The notes below the pieces were generated by a model. The model was not told where the DNA came from. It worked only from the letters and a program-made list of their open reading frames with translations, and made no database searches. Positions 1 through 9,517 of a stretch of 47,884 nucleotides of DNA are shown here, one piece after another. The stretch comes from Microbacterium sp. SA39 (GTDB taxonomy: Bacteria > Actinomycetota > Actinomycetes > Actinomycetales > Microbacteriaceae). Each line of letters begins with the position of its first letter. Within the stretch, counting starts at the first letter, position 1. Both the position numbers and the translations under genes were made by a program. The DNA is taken from NCBI RefSeq assembly GCF_000967865.1, contig NZ_JXRU01000020.1, positions 1 through 47,884 on the forward strand, written 5' to 3'.

Positions 1-1254
1 CCCCTGAGGCCTGCCGCCCCAGCCGCCTCCGCCGTAGCCGCCACCCCAGCCCTGGTCGTCGGGGCGCGAGGAGTCGATGTCGCGCTGAGCGAGCTGAAGC
101 GCCTCGGAGGCCAGATGCGCGACGCGACGCGCCTGCACGAGGGCCTCTTCGCGAGTCTCCTCTGCAGGGAGAAGGTCGGACAGATCGACGCGGAGCCGTT
201 CGGCCTCGGCGAGGCGGGTTCGCGCGTCGGCGCCGATCCAGCCGCGGTGCCCGGAGATGAGTCCGCGTGCCACGCCGAGCTGGCGGTCGGCGTCGTCCAT
301 CGCGTGCTGCACCTGAGCGATGCTCGGCAGCGGATGCTCCGCGCGGTGCCTCGCCTTGGCGATCGCCTCGTCGAGCGCGGAATTGGCTGTGCGGAGTTGC
401 GAGAGCTCGGCGAAGGGATCGTTCGGCGTGCCGGAGGGAGTGAGGGCACTCAGAGCGGCCTGCAGATTCGAGACCGCCTCGGCGACTGCGGGGGCCTGAG
501 GTGCGCTGCGTGCGGCGAGCAAGTCGCCGCGAGAGTCTGCCACGACCTCGGCGAGTGTGGATTCCGCCCGCAGCGCCTCGATCTCGAAGTCCTCCACGGC
601 ATCGAGCAGTGCCGACGCCCGGCGGGTCGCCTCGGTGGCGGTCTCGAGGGCGAGGTTCGCCTCTTCGTTCTGCTTCGCCGCGCGGCGACGTTCCGAGATG
701 TCGGCGCTGTGCGTCGCGAAGGCGATCAGCTGCTCCGCCTCCGCGGCGCTGGCCGTGATCTGGTGCATGGCGGATTCGGCATAACGGGACGACAGCCGCT
801 CGACGGCGTCATTGGTCTGGGGGATGCGGGCGCTCAGCGCAGCGGCATCCGCCCGTACCTGGGCGATCACCTCGGGGGCACGGCGCACCTTCGCGATCGA
901 CGCGGCAAGCACCGACGTCTTCTCGTCGAGCAGGTCCTGCGCCCAGTCGCACAACTGGAGGATGCGCGCGTTGCGGGTGCGCAGCTCCTCGGCCGTGTCG
1001 GGGATCTCGTCATGGTTGAGCTGGTGCATCTGGAACGCTTCGCGCAGATGGGTGCGGACCGCGGCGAGAGCCTTGCGAAGGTCGGCGGTGAGCGACCCGC
1101 CGAGCTCGGCCTCGGCGAAGGAGAGTTCGTCCGAGGTGGTGCGGATCCTCTCGTCGGCGCTGACCAGGGCCTGCTCCGCACGTCGCGCCAGATCGGCGTC
1201 CTGTGCGGCGAGTTCTTCCTGTTCGCGTTTGCGTCTGCCCCAAATTCCAGCCAT
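1..1254 (-). CDS. Coiled-coil protein with Gly-rich tail, TPM-family C-terminal region (3' end cut off by window)
   Basis: The frame is open from ATG at 1254 to the window edge (418 codons, no stop), so the C-terminus is missing. It begins MAGIWGRRKREQEELAAQD and is almost wholly Ala/Glu/Arg/Leu heptad-like sequence (many motifs such as ARTRLAEAERLR), ending in a Gly/Trp/Tyr-rich stretch (GWGGGYGGGGWGG). There is no signal peptide or N-terminal TPM domain. From memory, the coiled-coil part resembles the segment after the TPM domain in actinobacterial TPM-domain proteins, which often sit beside pspA. The start has a TAGGAT box 7 nt upstream (1262-1267), so the mRNA may be nearly leaderless. 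It could be a cytoplasmic scaffold, but the function is unknown. Confidence 0.7.
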   Translation of the reverse strand, partial: MAGIWGRRKREQEELAAQDADLARRAEQALVSADERIRTTSDELSFAEAELGGSLTADLRKALAAVRTHLREAFQMHQLNHDEIPDTAEELRTRNARILQLCDWAQDLLDEKTSVLAASIAKVRRAPEVIAQVRADAAALSARIPQTNDAVERLSSRYAESAMHQITASAAEAEQLIAFATHSADISERRRAAKQNEEANLALETATEATRRASALLDAVEDFEIEALRAESTLAEVVADSRGDLLAARSAPQAPAVAEAVSNLQAALSALTPSGTPNDPFAELSQLRTANSALDEAIAKARHRAEHPLPSIAQVQHAMDDADRQLGVARGLISGHRGWIGADARTRLAEAERLRVDLSDLLPAEETREEALVQARRVAHLASEALQLAQRDIDSSRPDDQGWGGGYGGGGWGGRPQG

Positions 1255-1261
1255 GACCCCG

Positions 1262-1267
1262 ATCCTA
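1262..1267 (-). promoter_or_regulatory. Putative -10 box (TAGGAT) of the coiled-coil gene
   Basis: TAGGAT on the minus strand ends 7 nt before the ATG at 1254, close to the TANNNT-N6-start pattern of leaderless genes elsewhere in this window. No clear -35 is visible. Confidence 0.4.
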
Positions 1268-1329
1268 GTTTCCCCGGGCACCCCCGTGGCTGAGCATCCG
1301 CTCCGGGCGGACTCGGTTCGCTGAGGGCG

Positions 1330-1929
1330 TCAGGCGATCACCGCGGCGCGGGCCGACGGGCGTCCGCGCTTGGGACGCTCGGTCGCGAGTTCGAGAGCCA
1401 TCGAATGGTGCGGATGCCGCGCGAGTCGATTCGCGAGGTGGTCCAGCCAGCGCAACTCCGCCTCAGCGGCGAAGATCATCGAGTCGCGCATCATCGACCG
1501 CGCGAAGCCCTCGGCGCCGTCGGAGTCATCAGCCGGCGCTGTCTTCTGCAGAGCCTGCAGCTGACGCAGGGAGGCATCGCGCTGAGCCTGGAGGGCTGCC
1601 GAGACGTCCACGCCCGGCAGGGTCGCCGCGACCGCGAGCTTCACCGCGACCTCGTCGCGCGTCGCCTGCGTCCTGACCACGGGGGAGGACAGCCACCGTG
1701 CGACCTCCGTGGAGCCGGCGTCCGTGATCTGCCAGTAGGCGTGGCCGTGCTCGTCCACGTCACCGCGTCGCACGAGCCCGTCGCGTTCGAGCCTTTCCAG
1801 CGTGTTGTAGATCTGTCCCACGTTCAGGGGCCAGGTGGAGCCGGTCCTACGATCGAACTCGTGGCGCAGCTGGTAGCCGTAACAGGGTCCCTGATCGAGG
1901 ATGGCGAGCAGGCTCTGACGAACCGACAT
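1330..1929 (-). CDS. PadR family transcriptional regulator
   Basis: A 199-residue protein starting MSVRQSLLAILDQGPCYGYQL. This is the classic PadR N-terminal winged helix (residues about 3-80, with GYQL, QIYNTLERLERDGLV and a wing rich in DEHGHAYW), followed by an alpha-helical Vir-type C-terminal dimerisation domain (about 90-180). An upstream in-frame extension to 2049 exists, but ATG 1929 is preceded by GGGAG and begins exactly at the conserved domain. PadR proteins usually repress a neighbouring efflux or stress gene and themselves. Here no transporter is adjacent: the downstream gene on the same strand is the coiled-coil gene and secA is divergent. Likely autoregulated through the GATACC repeats at 1961-1981. 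Confidence 0.9.
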   Translation of the reverse strand: MSVRQSLLAILDQGPCYGYQLRHEFDRRTGSTWPLNVGQIYNTLERLERDGLVRRGDVDEHGHAYWQITDAGSTEVARWLSSPVVRTQATRDEVAVKLAVAATLPGVDVSAALQAQRDASLRQLQALQKTAPADDSDGAEGFARSMMRDSMIFAAEAELRWLDHLANRLARHPHHSMALELATERPKRGRPSARAAVIA

Positions 1930-1960
1930 GATGATCTCCCGACCGCGTGTGATCGAACGC

Positions 1961-1981
1961 GATACCGAGTATATGGATACC
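1961..1981 (-). promoter_or_regulatory. padR promoter and candidate operator (paired GATACC over the -10)
   Basis: GATACC occurs at 1961-1966 and again at 1976-1981 (15-bp spacing). Between them the minus strand reads TATACT (1968-1973), a near-perfect -10. A repeat pair flanking the -10 of a PadR gene fits autorepression. This is inference only; no consensus search was possible. Confidence 0.45.
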
Positions 1982-2043
1982 GGGCAAGCATCCTCACGAC
2001 CACGCAGGGCGTGTGTGCAGGCGACGCGCAGGTCACGGCCCGG

Positions 2044-2049
2044 TAACAT
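2044..2049 (+). promoter_or_regulatory. Candidate secA -10 box (TAACAT)
   Basis: TAACAT lies 9 nt before an ATG that opens a 14-codon reading frame and about 70 nt before the secA start. There is no convincing -35 at 17-bp spacing. Confidence 0.35.
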
Positions 2050-2057
2050 GGCACCAT

Positions 2058-2102
2058 ATGCCTGGCGATCGCTTCTGCGACCGTCGGCGATTTACCCACT
2101 GA
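2058..2102 (+). CDS. Possible secA leader peptide (14 codons)
   Basis: ATG at 2058 follows TAACAT (2044-2049) by 8 nt and opens a short frame encoding [14 protein letters not shown], ending with TGA at 2100-2102. It stops 16 nt before the secA GTG. No Shine-Dalgarno is visible, so it would rely on near-leaderless initiation. E. coli secA is controlled by the secreted leader SecM, but this peptide is far shorter and lacks a signal sequence, so no homology is claimed. It may be chance. Confidence 0.25.
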   Translation: MPGDRFCDRRRFTH

Positions 2103-2104
2103 CA

Positions 2105-2110
2105 GGGAGA
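2105..2110 (+). promoter_or_regulatory. secA ribosome binding site
   Basis: GGGAGA lies 8 nt before the GTG at 2119 and directly abuts the alternative ATG at 2110, which decides in favour of the GTG start. Confidence 0.6.
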
Positions 2111-2118
2111 TGACATCC

Positions 2119-4923
<2,805 letters not shown>

Positions 4924-4936
4924 GACGCAGGAACGG

Positions 4937-4964
4937 GAGGGCCAGTCGTTGTCGATTGGCCCTC
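4937..4964 (+). terminator. Hairpin terminator after secA
   Basis: GAGGGCCA (4937-4944) pairs with TGGCCCTC (4957-4964). The stem extends inward by GTCG/CGAT (one G-U pair) to a TTGT loop. It is followed by a mildly T-containing segment, not a clean T-run, and lies between the secA stop and the promoter of the next gene. Confidence 0.65.
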
Positions 4965-4976
4965 TCGTCGTCGCTG

Positions 4977-4982
4977 TAGGCT
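4977..4982 (+). promoter_or_regulatory. Leaderless promoter -10 (TAGGCT) of aminotransferase
   Basis: TAGGCT ends exactly 6 nt before the ATG at 4989, placing the expected transcription start on the A of ATG. No ribosome binding site precedes the gene. Confidence 0.6.
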
Positions 4983-4988
4983 TGGCCG

Positions 4989-6215
4989 ATGACCCCCACG
5001 CGCAACTTCGATCAGTCGTCGAAGCTCAAGAACGTCCTGTACGAGATCCGCGGAAACGCCCTCGTCGAGGCGGCGCGGCTGGAGGCCGAGGGCCACAAGA
5101 TCCTCAAGCTGAACACCGGTAATCCGGCGATCTTCGGCTTCGACGCGCCGCACCAGATCGTGCACGACATGCTCGCCGCGCTGCCGAGCGCGCACGGCTA
5201 CAGCGACAGCAAGGGCATCATCTCCGCCCGACGTGCGGTGGTCAGCCGATACGAGCAGATCGAAGGCTTCCCCCGGTTCGATCCGGATGATGTCTACCTC
5301 GGCAACGGCGTCTCCGAGCTGATCACGATGACGATGCAGGCTCTGCTCGACGAGGGCGACGAGGTGCTCATCCCGGCGCCGGACTACCCGCTGTGGACGG
5401 CGATGACCAGTCTCGCTGGGGGCACGCCCGCGCACTACCTCTGCGACGAGGACGACGGCTGGCAGCCCGACCTCGAGGACATCCGCTCGAAGATCACCCC
5501 GCGCACCAAGGCGATGGTGATCATCAACCCGAACAACCCGACGGGCGTGGTCTATTCGCGCGAAATCCTGGAGGGGCTCGTGCAGATCGCGCGCGAGCAT
5601 CAGCTGCTTCTGCTCTCCGACGAGATCTACGACCGCATTCTGTTCGACGGTGCGGTGCACATCCCGACCGCGACGCTCGCGCCTGATCTGCTGTGCCTCA
5701 CATTCAACGGATTGTCGAAGACGTACCGCGTCGCCGGATACCGCTCGGGGTGGATGGTCATCACCGGCCCTCAGGATCATGCCAAGGGCTTCCTCGAGGG
5801 GATCACCCTCCTCGCCTCGACCCGTCTGTGCCCCAACGTGCCTGCGCAGCACGCGGTGCAGGCAGCCCTCTCAGGAGTGCAGTCGATCGATGCACTGATC
5901 GCGCCGACCGGTCGCCTGCACGAGCAGCGCGACATCGCGTGGCAGGGACTCGAGGCCATCCCAGGAGTCAGCTGCGTCAAGCCTGAGGGTGCACTGTACG
6001 CCTTCCCGCGCCTCGACCCGAACGTGCACGAGATCCGCGACGACGGCAAGCTGGTGTACGACCTGCTCGTCTCGGAGCACATGCTTCTGGTGCAGGGAAC
6101 CGGATTCAACTGGCCCACACCGGATCACCTGCGTCTGGTCACCCTCCCCGAGCCGCGAGTGCTGAGCGAAGCCGTCGAGAGACTCGGGAACTTCCTCGCG
6201 AGCTACCGGCAGTAG
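4989..6215 (+). CDS. alaA: PLP-dependent aminotransferase, AlaA-like (glutamate-pyruvate type)
   Basis: A fold-type I class I aminotransferase of 408 residues. Visible are the substrate/PLP segment KLNTGNPAIFGF near the N-terminus, INPNNPTG, the DEIYDRILFDG segment, the PLP-lysine motif NGLSKTYRVAGYRSGW (Lys about 244) and a C-terminal arginine-containing HLRLVTLP. Length and motifs fit the AlaA/AspC-like group that makes alanine from pyruvate and glutamate. Substrate assignment is by family resemblance; general aspartate or other amino-acid transamination is possible. It has its own leaderless promoter after the secA terminator. Its last 77 bases overlap the end of the convergent ATPase gene. 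Confidence 0.88.
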   Translation: MTPTRNFDQSSKLKNVLYEIRGNALVEAARLEAEGHKILKLNTGNPAIFGFDAPHQIVHDMLAALPSAHGYSDSKGIISARRAVVSRYEQIEGFPRFDPDDVYLGNGVSELITMTMQALLDEGDEVLIPAPDYPLWTAMTSLAGGTPAHYLCDEDDGWQPDLEDIRSKITPRTKAMVIINPNNPTGVVYSREILEGLVQIAREHQLLLLSDEIYDRILFDGAVHIPTATLAPDLLCLTFNGLSKTYRVAGYRSGWMVITGPQDHAKGFLEGITLLASTRLCPNVPAQHAVQAALSGVQSIDALIAPTGRLHEQRDIAWQGLEAIPGVSCVKPEGALYAFPRLDPNVHEIRDDGKLVYDLLVSEHMLLVQGTGFNWPTPDHLRLVTLPEPRVLSEAVERLGNFLASYRQ

Positions 6216-7389
6216 CCGCCTGTTCCTTCTGCTCCTCCTCTGGCATGAGCGAGGCGGCGAGACGACGAACGGCGGCGACGAGCGCTGAACGAGGCGTGAC
6301 GTCGGCCATGGGCCTGGCGTGGAGCAGCGCCGCATCAGCGGCGCGCTGATCGAACGGCACGAAAGTGACATCGGTGATCCCTGCGAAGCGTTCGAGAGTG
6401 CGCCGTACCTGACCGCGCGCATCGATGCCGAGTGGACCGGGGCGTACCTGGTTCACCACGACGGTCACCGGGGTCGGAGAGGACAGCCGTCGGAGCTCGG
6501 CATGATCCCGCAGGAACCTGCTGATGCCGACAGGGTCGGCGGAGGCGACGGCCACGATGGCATCCGCCTCCTGCAGAGTGGCCGAGGTGGCGGCGTGACG
6601 GCGCGGCCCTGACAGGTCGCTCGAGATCTCGTCGTCGGCGTCGAATGCCGCACCGACATCGACCACGGTCTCGTCGATCCACTCGCGGCACGCGCGCAGC
6701 GTGTGCCTCACTCGCACCGCTGAGAGCTCCGGCCATCGGGTCGGGCGGTTGAGTCCGGGAAGCACCTCGATATCTCCCGCGCTGGTGGAGACGGTCGTCG
6801 CCAGGCGCGTCAGCTCCGCGCCGTCGAGGCCGCCGAGTTCGGCACGTCGGCAGGCTGCGGCGAGCCCAGGCGAATCGTCTCCAAGGCCGAGCAGCAGTGC
6901 GAGCGAGGGCGCGACCGAATCCGCGTCGACGAGTGCCGTGCAGCGCCCTGCGTGAGACAGAGCGACAGCGAGCTGGATCGCGATCGTGGATCGGCCCGGC
7001 GCACCATGGGGCCCCCACACCGCGATGACGCGGTGCGGCGAGAGCGGTCGAGACCCGGCAGGGGCCCGAGAGTCCGAGGCAAGGGCCGCAGCGACCTCCC
7101 AGCCCGCTGCGTCCGCGGGCAGCGCCGCAGCGAGACCGAGTCGGCCGAGCAGCCGCGTCTCCGTGTCGCCGAGCGCGAGAACTCGCACCCCGGCGCGGTC
7201 GCACGACGCGATCAGATCGCCCGTCAGCACCGCTCGCGTCGCGGGAACCAGGATCGCCTCGATATTGGGAAGCAATCGGATGGGACCGGATGGCGCGACG
7301 ATCGCCTCCACCCGAATCCCCTCCGCTTCGAGCTCGGCCGCCAGCTCCGACGCACGAGGTTGTGGCAGGGCCAGGATCACCGACGTCAT
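6139..7389 (-). CDS. CpaE/ParA-like P-loop ATPase with Arg-type P-loop
   Basis: A 416-residue protein with an N-terminal receiver-like region (about 1-115, resembling the pseudo-receiver of CpaE) and a MinD/ParA-type nucleotide-binding domain. The P-loop is WGPHGAPGRSTIA (about 125-137), in which the usual Lys of GKS/T is Arg133. This is followed by LVDADSVAPSLALLLGL, the switch-like DVGAAF and a VVNQVRPG base motif. The basic tail has no membrane segment. It overlaps the SAF gene by ATGA, so the two are translationally coupled; CpaE and CpaB are also partners in Flp/Tad pilus loci. No TadA ATPase, secretin or pilin is nearby. Substrate and cargo are unknown. Confidence 0.85.
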   Translation of the reverse strand: MTSVILALPQPRASELAAELEAEGIRVEAIVAPSGPIRLLPNIEAILVPATRAVLTGDLIASCDRAGVRVLALGDTETRLLGRLGLAAALPADAAGWEVAAALASDSRAPAGSRPLSPHRVIAVWGPHGAPGRSTIAIQLAVALSHAGRCTALVDADSVAPSLALLLGLGDDSPGLAAACRRAELGGLDGAELTRLATTVSTSAGDIEVLPGLNRPTRWPELSAVRVRHTLRACREWIDETVVDVGAAFDADDEISSDLSGPRRHAATSATLQEADAIVAVASADPVGISRFLRDHAELRRLSSPTPVTVVVNQVRPGPLGIDARGQVRRTLERFAGITDVTFVPFDQRAADAALLHARPMADVTPRSALVAAVRRLAASLMPEEEQKEQAATAGSSRGSSRVSRRLRSALAARGG

Positions 7390-8006
7390 GAGCCCGACCT
7401 GACCGGCACGACGGAGAGCGACGAGCCACCGGTGACGGCGGCGAGAACATCGGCCACGTCTGAGCGGTCGATCACGATCTCGATCTGCGCTCCGGCGTCG
7501 TCGAGCATCCCGTCCTCTTCGAGAACGGCGTGGACGATCACGTCCGCCACGAGGATGCGGGGTGTGTCGTACGTACGCCCGTCTTCCAGCGGCGGCGCGT
7601 GCCAGACCTCGATCACCGAACCGGCCGCGAGGGCTTCGGGGATGCCGGTACTGCTCTCGACGACGATCGTGGTGCTGCGGTTGTCGGCGGCATCGACAGC
7701 CGCGGACACGGGCACCAGCTCGCCCTTCTTCAGCGTGCGTGATGCGACCTGCCCCGGTTGCAGATCCTGCGGGCCGAGATAGTCGTCGGCCAATGCTCCC
7801 AGCCCTATCTCGACGACCTGGAAGTCGCCCGACGACAGAGCCTCGCCTTCGGTGATGTTGCGGTGCGCTTGAAGCACAGCCACCGCATCGTCGGAGGCCG
7901 AGACGATGAGCCAGACGCCGCTGATCGAGAGGATGACCAGGACGATGCCGATGAGGAAGCGGACATCGCCCCAGAATGCGCGCCGGGGGCGGGAGAGGAC
8001 AGCCAT
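7386..8006 (-). CDS. SAF-domain membrane protein (CpaB/RcpC-like)
   Basis: A 206-residue protein with a basic N-terminus, one strongly hydrophobic segment (about 16-36, FLIGIVLVILSISGVWLIV) and an outer SAF domain. The SAF part includes the typical ITEGEALSSGDFQVVEI start and the ASRTLKKGELVP element, then a beta-rich C-terminus (about 120-206). In Flp/Tad systems CpaB-type SAF proteins gate the secretion channel in the envelope. Here only the CpaE-like partner (ATGA overlap downstream) is present. The start at ATG 8006 has GACGAT 6 nt upstream, resembling the leaderless arrangement of other genes. Confidence 0.85.
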   Translation of the reverse strand: MAVLSRPRRAFWGDVRFLIGIVLVILSISGVWLIVSASDDAVAVLQAHRNITEGEALSSGDFQVVEIGLGALADDYLGPQDLQPGQVASRTLKKGELVPVSAAVDAADNRSTTIVVESSTGIPEALAAGSVIEVWHAPPLEDGRTYDTPRILVADVIVHAVLEEDGMLDDAGAQIEIVIDRSDVADVLAAVTGGSSLSVVPVRSGS

Positions 8007-8103
8007 GCCGCCATCGTCACAGAAATCCCGGTCGAACCCGTCGAGTTATCCACAGGGATGCGCCCGCCCGGGTCGCGGCCGGCACGTGAGGGAGAATGGG
8101 GAC

Positions 8104-8379
8104 ATGGCAGATTCGCCCGTGACCGCGCCGCGGTTCCTCGCTCCGGCGCAGGTCGCCGAATTGCTGAGCATCGACGTCGACGAGGTGATCGCGCTCGTCC
8201 ACGACGGACGGCTCCGCGGGGCCCAGTTGGGCTCGCCACCTCGATGGCGCGTCGAGGAGCCCAGCCTGCAGGACTACCTCTCGGAGCAGTCCGAGACCTC
8301 CCGGCGGATGGCGCTGTGGAGGCAGTCGCAGACCGCGAGCTTTCCCGAGGTGTGGGGAACGTCGACTCAGGGAGCCTGA
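8104..8379 (+). CDS. BldC/excisionase-type helix-turn-helix DNA-binding protein
   Basis: A 91-residue protein with a MerR-like winged HTH (about 10-58: LAPAQVAELLSIDVDEVIAL, HDGRLRGAQLGSPPRWRVEE), the form shared by excisionases and the developmental regulator BldC, and a short polar tail. There is no integrase nearby, so a chromosomal regulator is more likely than a phage excisionase. It is divergent from the SAF/ATPase pair and converges with the next gene with a 13-base overlap. GAGAAT ends 6 nt before ATG 8104, the same spacing as leaderless promoters here. Confidence 0.8.
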   Translation: MADSPVTAPRFLAPAQVAELLSIDVDEVIALVHDGRLRGAQLGSPPRWRVEEPSLQDYLSEQSETSRRMALWRQSQTASFPEVWGTSTQGA

Positions 8380-8978
8380 GCGCCAGGAGTTCGTACGGCG
8401 ACGAGCCGGGAGAAGGGGATGATATGGAATCCCTGCACCGCAGAGGCGCGCCGGGCGTCTCCCGCGTCGTGCACGGCGAGATCGAGATGATCGGCCGCTG
8501 CACGATCGATCGTGCCGTGGAGCTCATCGCCCGTCAGGGTGGTCACGTGGACTGCCACTCGGCGTCGCGCGAGGTCGCGCAGCACGAAGCCCAGCGTCAT
8601 CCGCTCGCGGAGCGCCTGATCTGAGGGCGGGTTGTCCTCGAGGCTCGCGAGGAGCATGCCGTGGTCGAGGGTCAGGCCGGCGAGCGCGTGGTGGGGAATG
8701 AGCAGGATCGACGGTGCGGCATGTATGCCGGCTGCCACCCGGGACACGACGGCCATCCAGTCCGCACCGAGAGTCTGGAGGATCACGGGGAGCCGCCATC
8801 CGTTCGCCAGGTCGATCGTGACTTCGGCTCCAGCGGTGCACAGCGTGCGCAGTCGTGCACGCAGCTCCAGCCGCGCGATCCGCAGGCGCTCGGACTCGGC
8901 ATCGAGCGCGGCGCGTTCGGCTTCCCACTCCGCGGCGAGCTGACCCTCGAGGTCATCGAACAGGCGATCCCAGTGCAT
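8367..8978 (-). CDS. Conserved actinobacterial protein, possible tandem Sm-like fold
   Basis: A 203-residue protein. Start ATG 8978 gives MHWDRLFDDLEGQLAAEWEAE, matching the M-x-W-x-x-LF-x-DLE opening I recall in actinobacterial homologues; an in-frame extension to 9005 is less likely. After an acidic helical N-terminus (1-45) come two segments with a similar beta pattern. The first (about 55-105) runs from AEVTIDLANGWRLPVILQTL to the ILLIPHHALAGL end. The second (about 148-198) contains VAVHVTTLTGDELHGTIDRA and ends in FHIIPFSRLVAV. The pattern (T-x-x-G-x-x-x-x-G-T-I, then D-H-L-D-L, then a final I-P strand) suggests small Sm-like barrels. This is inference; no function is known. Confidence 0.7.
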   Translation of the reverse strand: MHWDRLFDDLEGQLAAEWEAERAALDAESERLRIARLELRARLRTLCTAGAEVTIDLANGWRLPVILQTLGADWMAVVSRVAAGIHAAPSILLIPHHALAGLTLDHGMLLASLEDNPPSDQALRERMTLGFVLRDLARRRVAVHVTTLTGDELHGTIDRAAADHLDLAVHDAGDARRASAVQGFHIIPFSRLVAVRTPGAQAP

Positions 8979-8985
8979 CCGACAG

Positions 8986-8991
8986 AGCGTA
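8986..8991 (-). promoter_or_regulatory. Putative -10 box (TACGCT) of the Sm-like gene
   Basis: TACGCT on the minus strand ends 7 nt before the ATG at 8978, which suggests a leaderless or near-leaderless transcript and supports that start. Confidence 0.4.
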
Positions 8992-9103
8992 GGGGACGTC
9001 GTCACGCGATGTACGAGTTATCCACATTCCTTCGGACGAGCACCCCGCGGCGCGGCGTCGGCGTGCTGAACTGACCCGCAGTTCTCCCCGATCGAGAGTT
9101 TCC

Positions 9104-9493
9104 ATGATGACGCTTCACGAATACTTCGCTCCGCAGCCGACGTCGACCGTCGAGCTTCCGGACCCCGTACCTCTGCTCCGCAGTCTCACGCAGGGAGCAC
9201 TGGAAGTGCTCGCCGGCGTGAGAGAGGTCGATCAGCTCGCCCGTTGGTTCAGTGAGGACGCGTTCCGGAGTCTGGTCACCAGGGCGAATCTGTCTGCGAG
9301 GGCGCGCAGTGCACGAGGGGTCGCGCCGGCACGACCCACCTTCGAGATCCTGTCGATCCGGGTCTGCGAACCCCTGGACGGAGTGATCGAAGCGGTCATC
9401 GTCGTGGCCGGACCCGGGCGCACGCGTGCGGTGGCCGTGCGGCTGGAAGGCCTGGATCGACGCTGGCGTGCGAGCTCGCTGGCGATCCTCTGA
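9104..9493 (+). CDS. Rv3235 family protein
   Basis: A 129-residue protein of the actinobacterial Rv3235 family, with unknown function. The family body is visible from about 25 to 129: VPLLRSLTQGALEVLAGVRE, QLARWFSEDAFRSLVTRA, PTFEILSIRVCEPLDGVIEA and a final GLDRRWRASSLAIL. In members of this family an alpha-helical front half is followed by a small beta sheet. Start ATG 9104 or the adjacent 9107 cannot be separated. It is followed after 24 bases by pdtaS, which has its own leaderless promoter. From memory the family sits near secA in many actinobacteria, as here. Confidence 0.85.
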   Translation: MMTLHEYFAPQPTSTVELPDPVPLLRSLTQGALEVLAGVREVDQLARWFSEDAFRSLVTRANLSARARSARGVAPARPTFEILSIRVCEPLDGVIEAVIVVAGPGRTRAVAVRLEGLDRRWRASSLAIL

Positions 9494-9505
9494 GGGATGT
9501 CGGCC

Positions 9506-9511
9506 TAGGCT
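9506..9511 (+). promoter_or_regulatory. Leaderless promoter -10 (TAGGCT) of pdtaS
   Basis: TAGGCT ends exactly 6 nt before the GTG at 9518. There is no ribosome binding site. Confidence 0.6.
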
Positions 9512-9517
9512 GGTGAG

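Noticed and set aside
8104..8379. Phage excisionase marking a prophage or integrated element
   Set aside because: No integrase, attachment-site repeat or phage gene is nearby, and the neighbourhood is conserved core genome.
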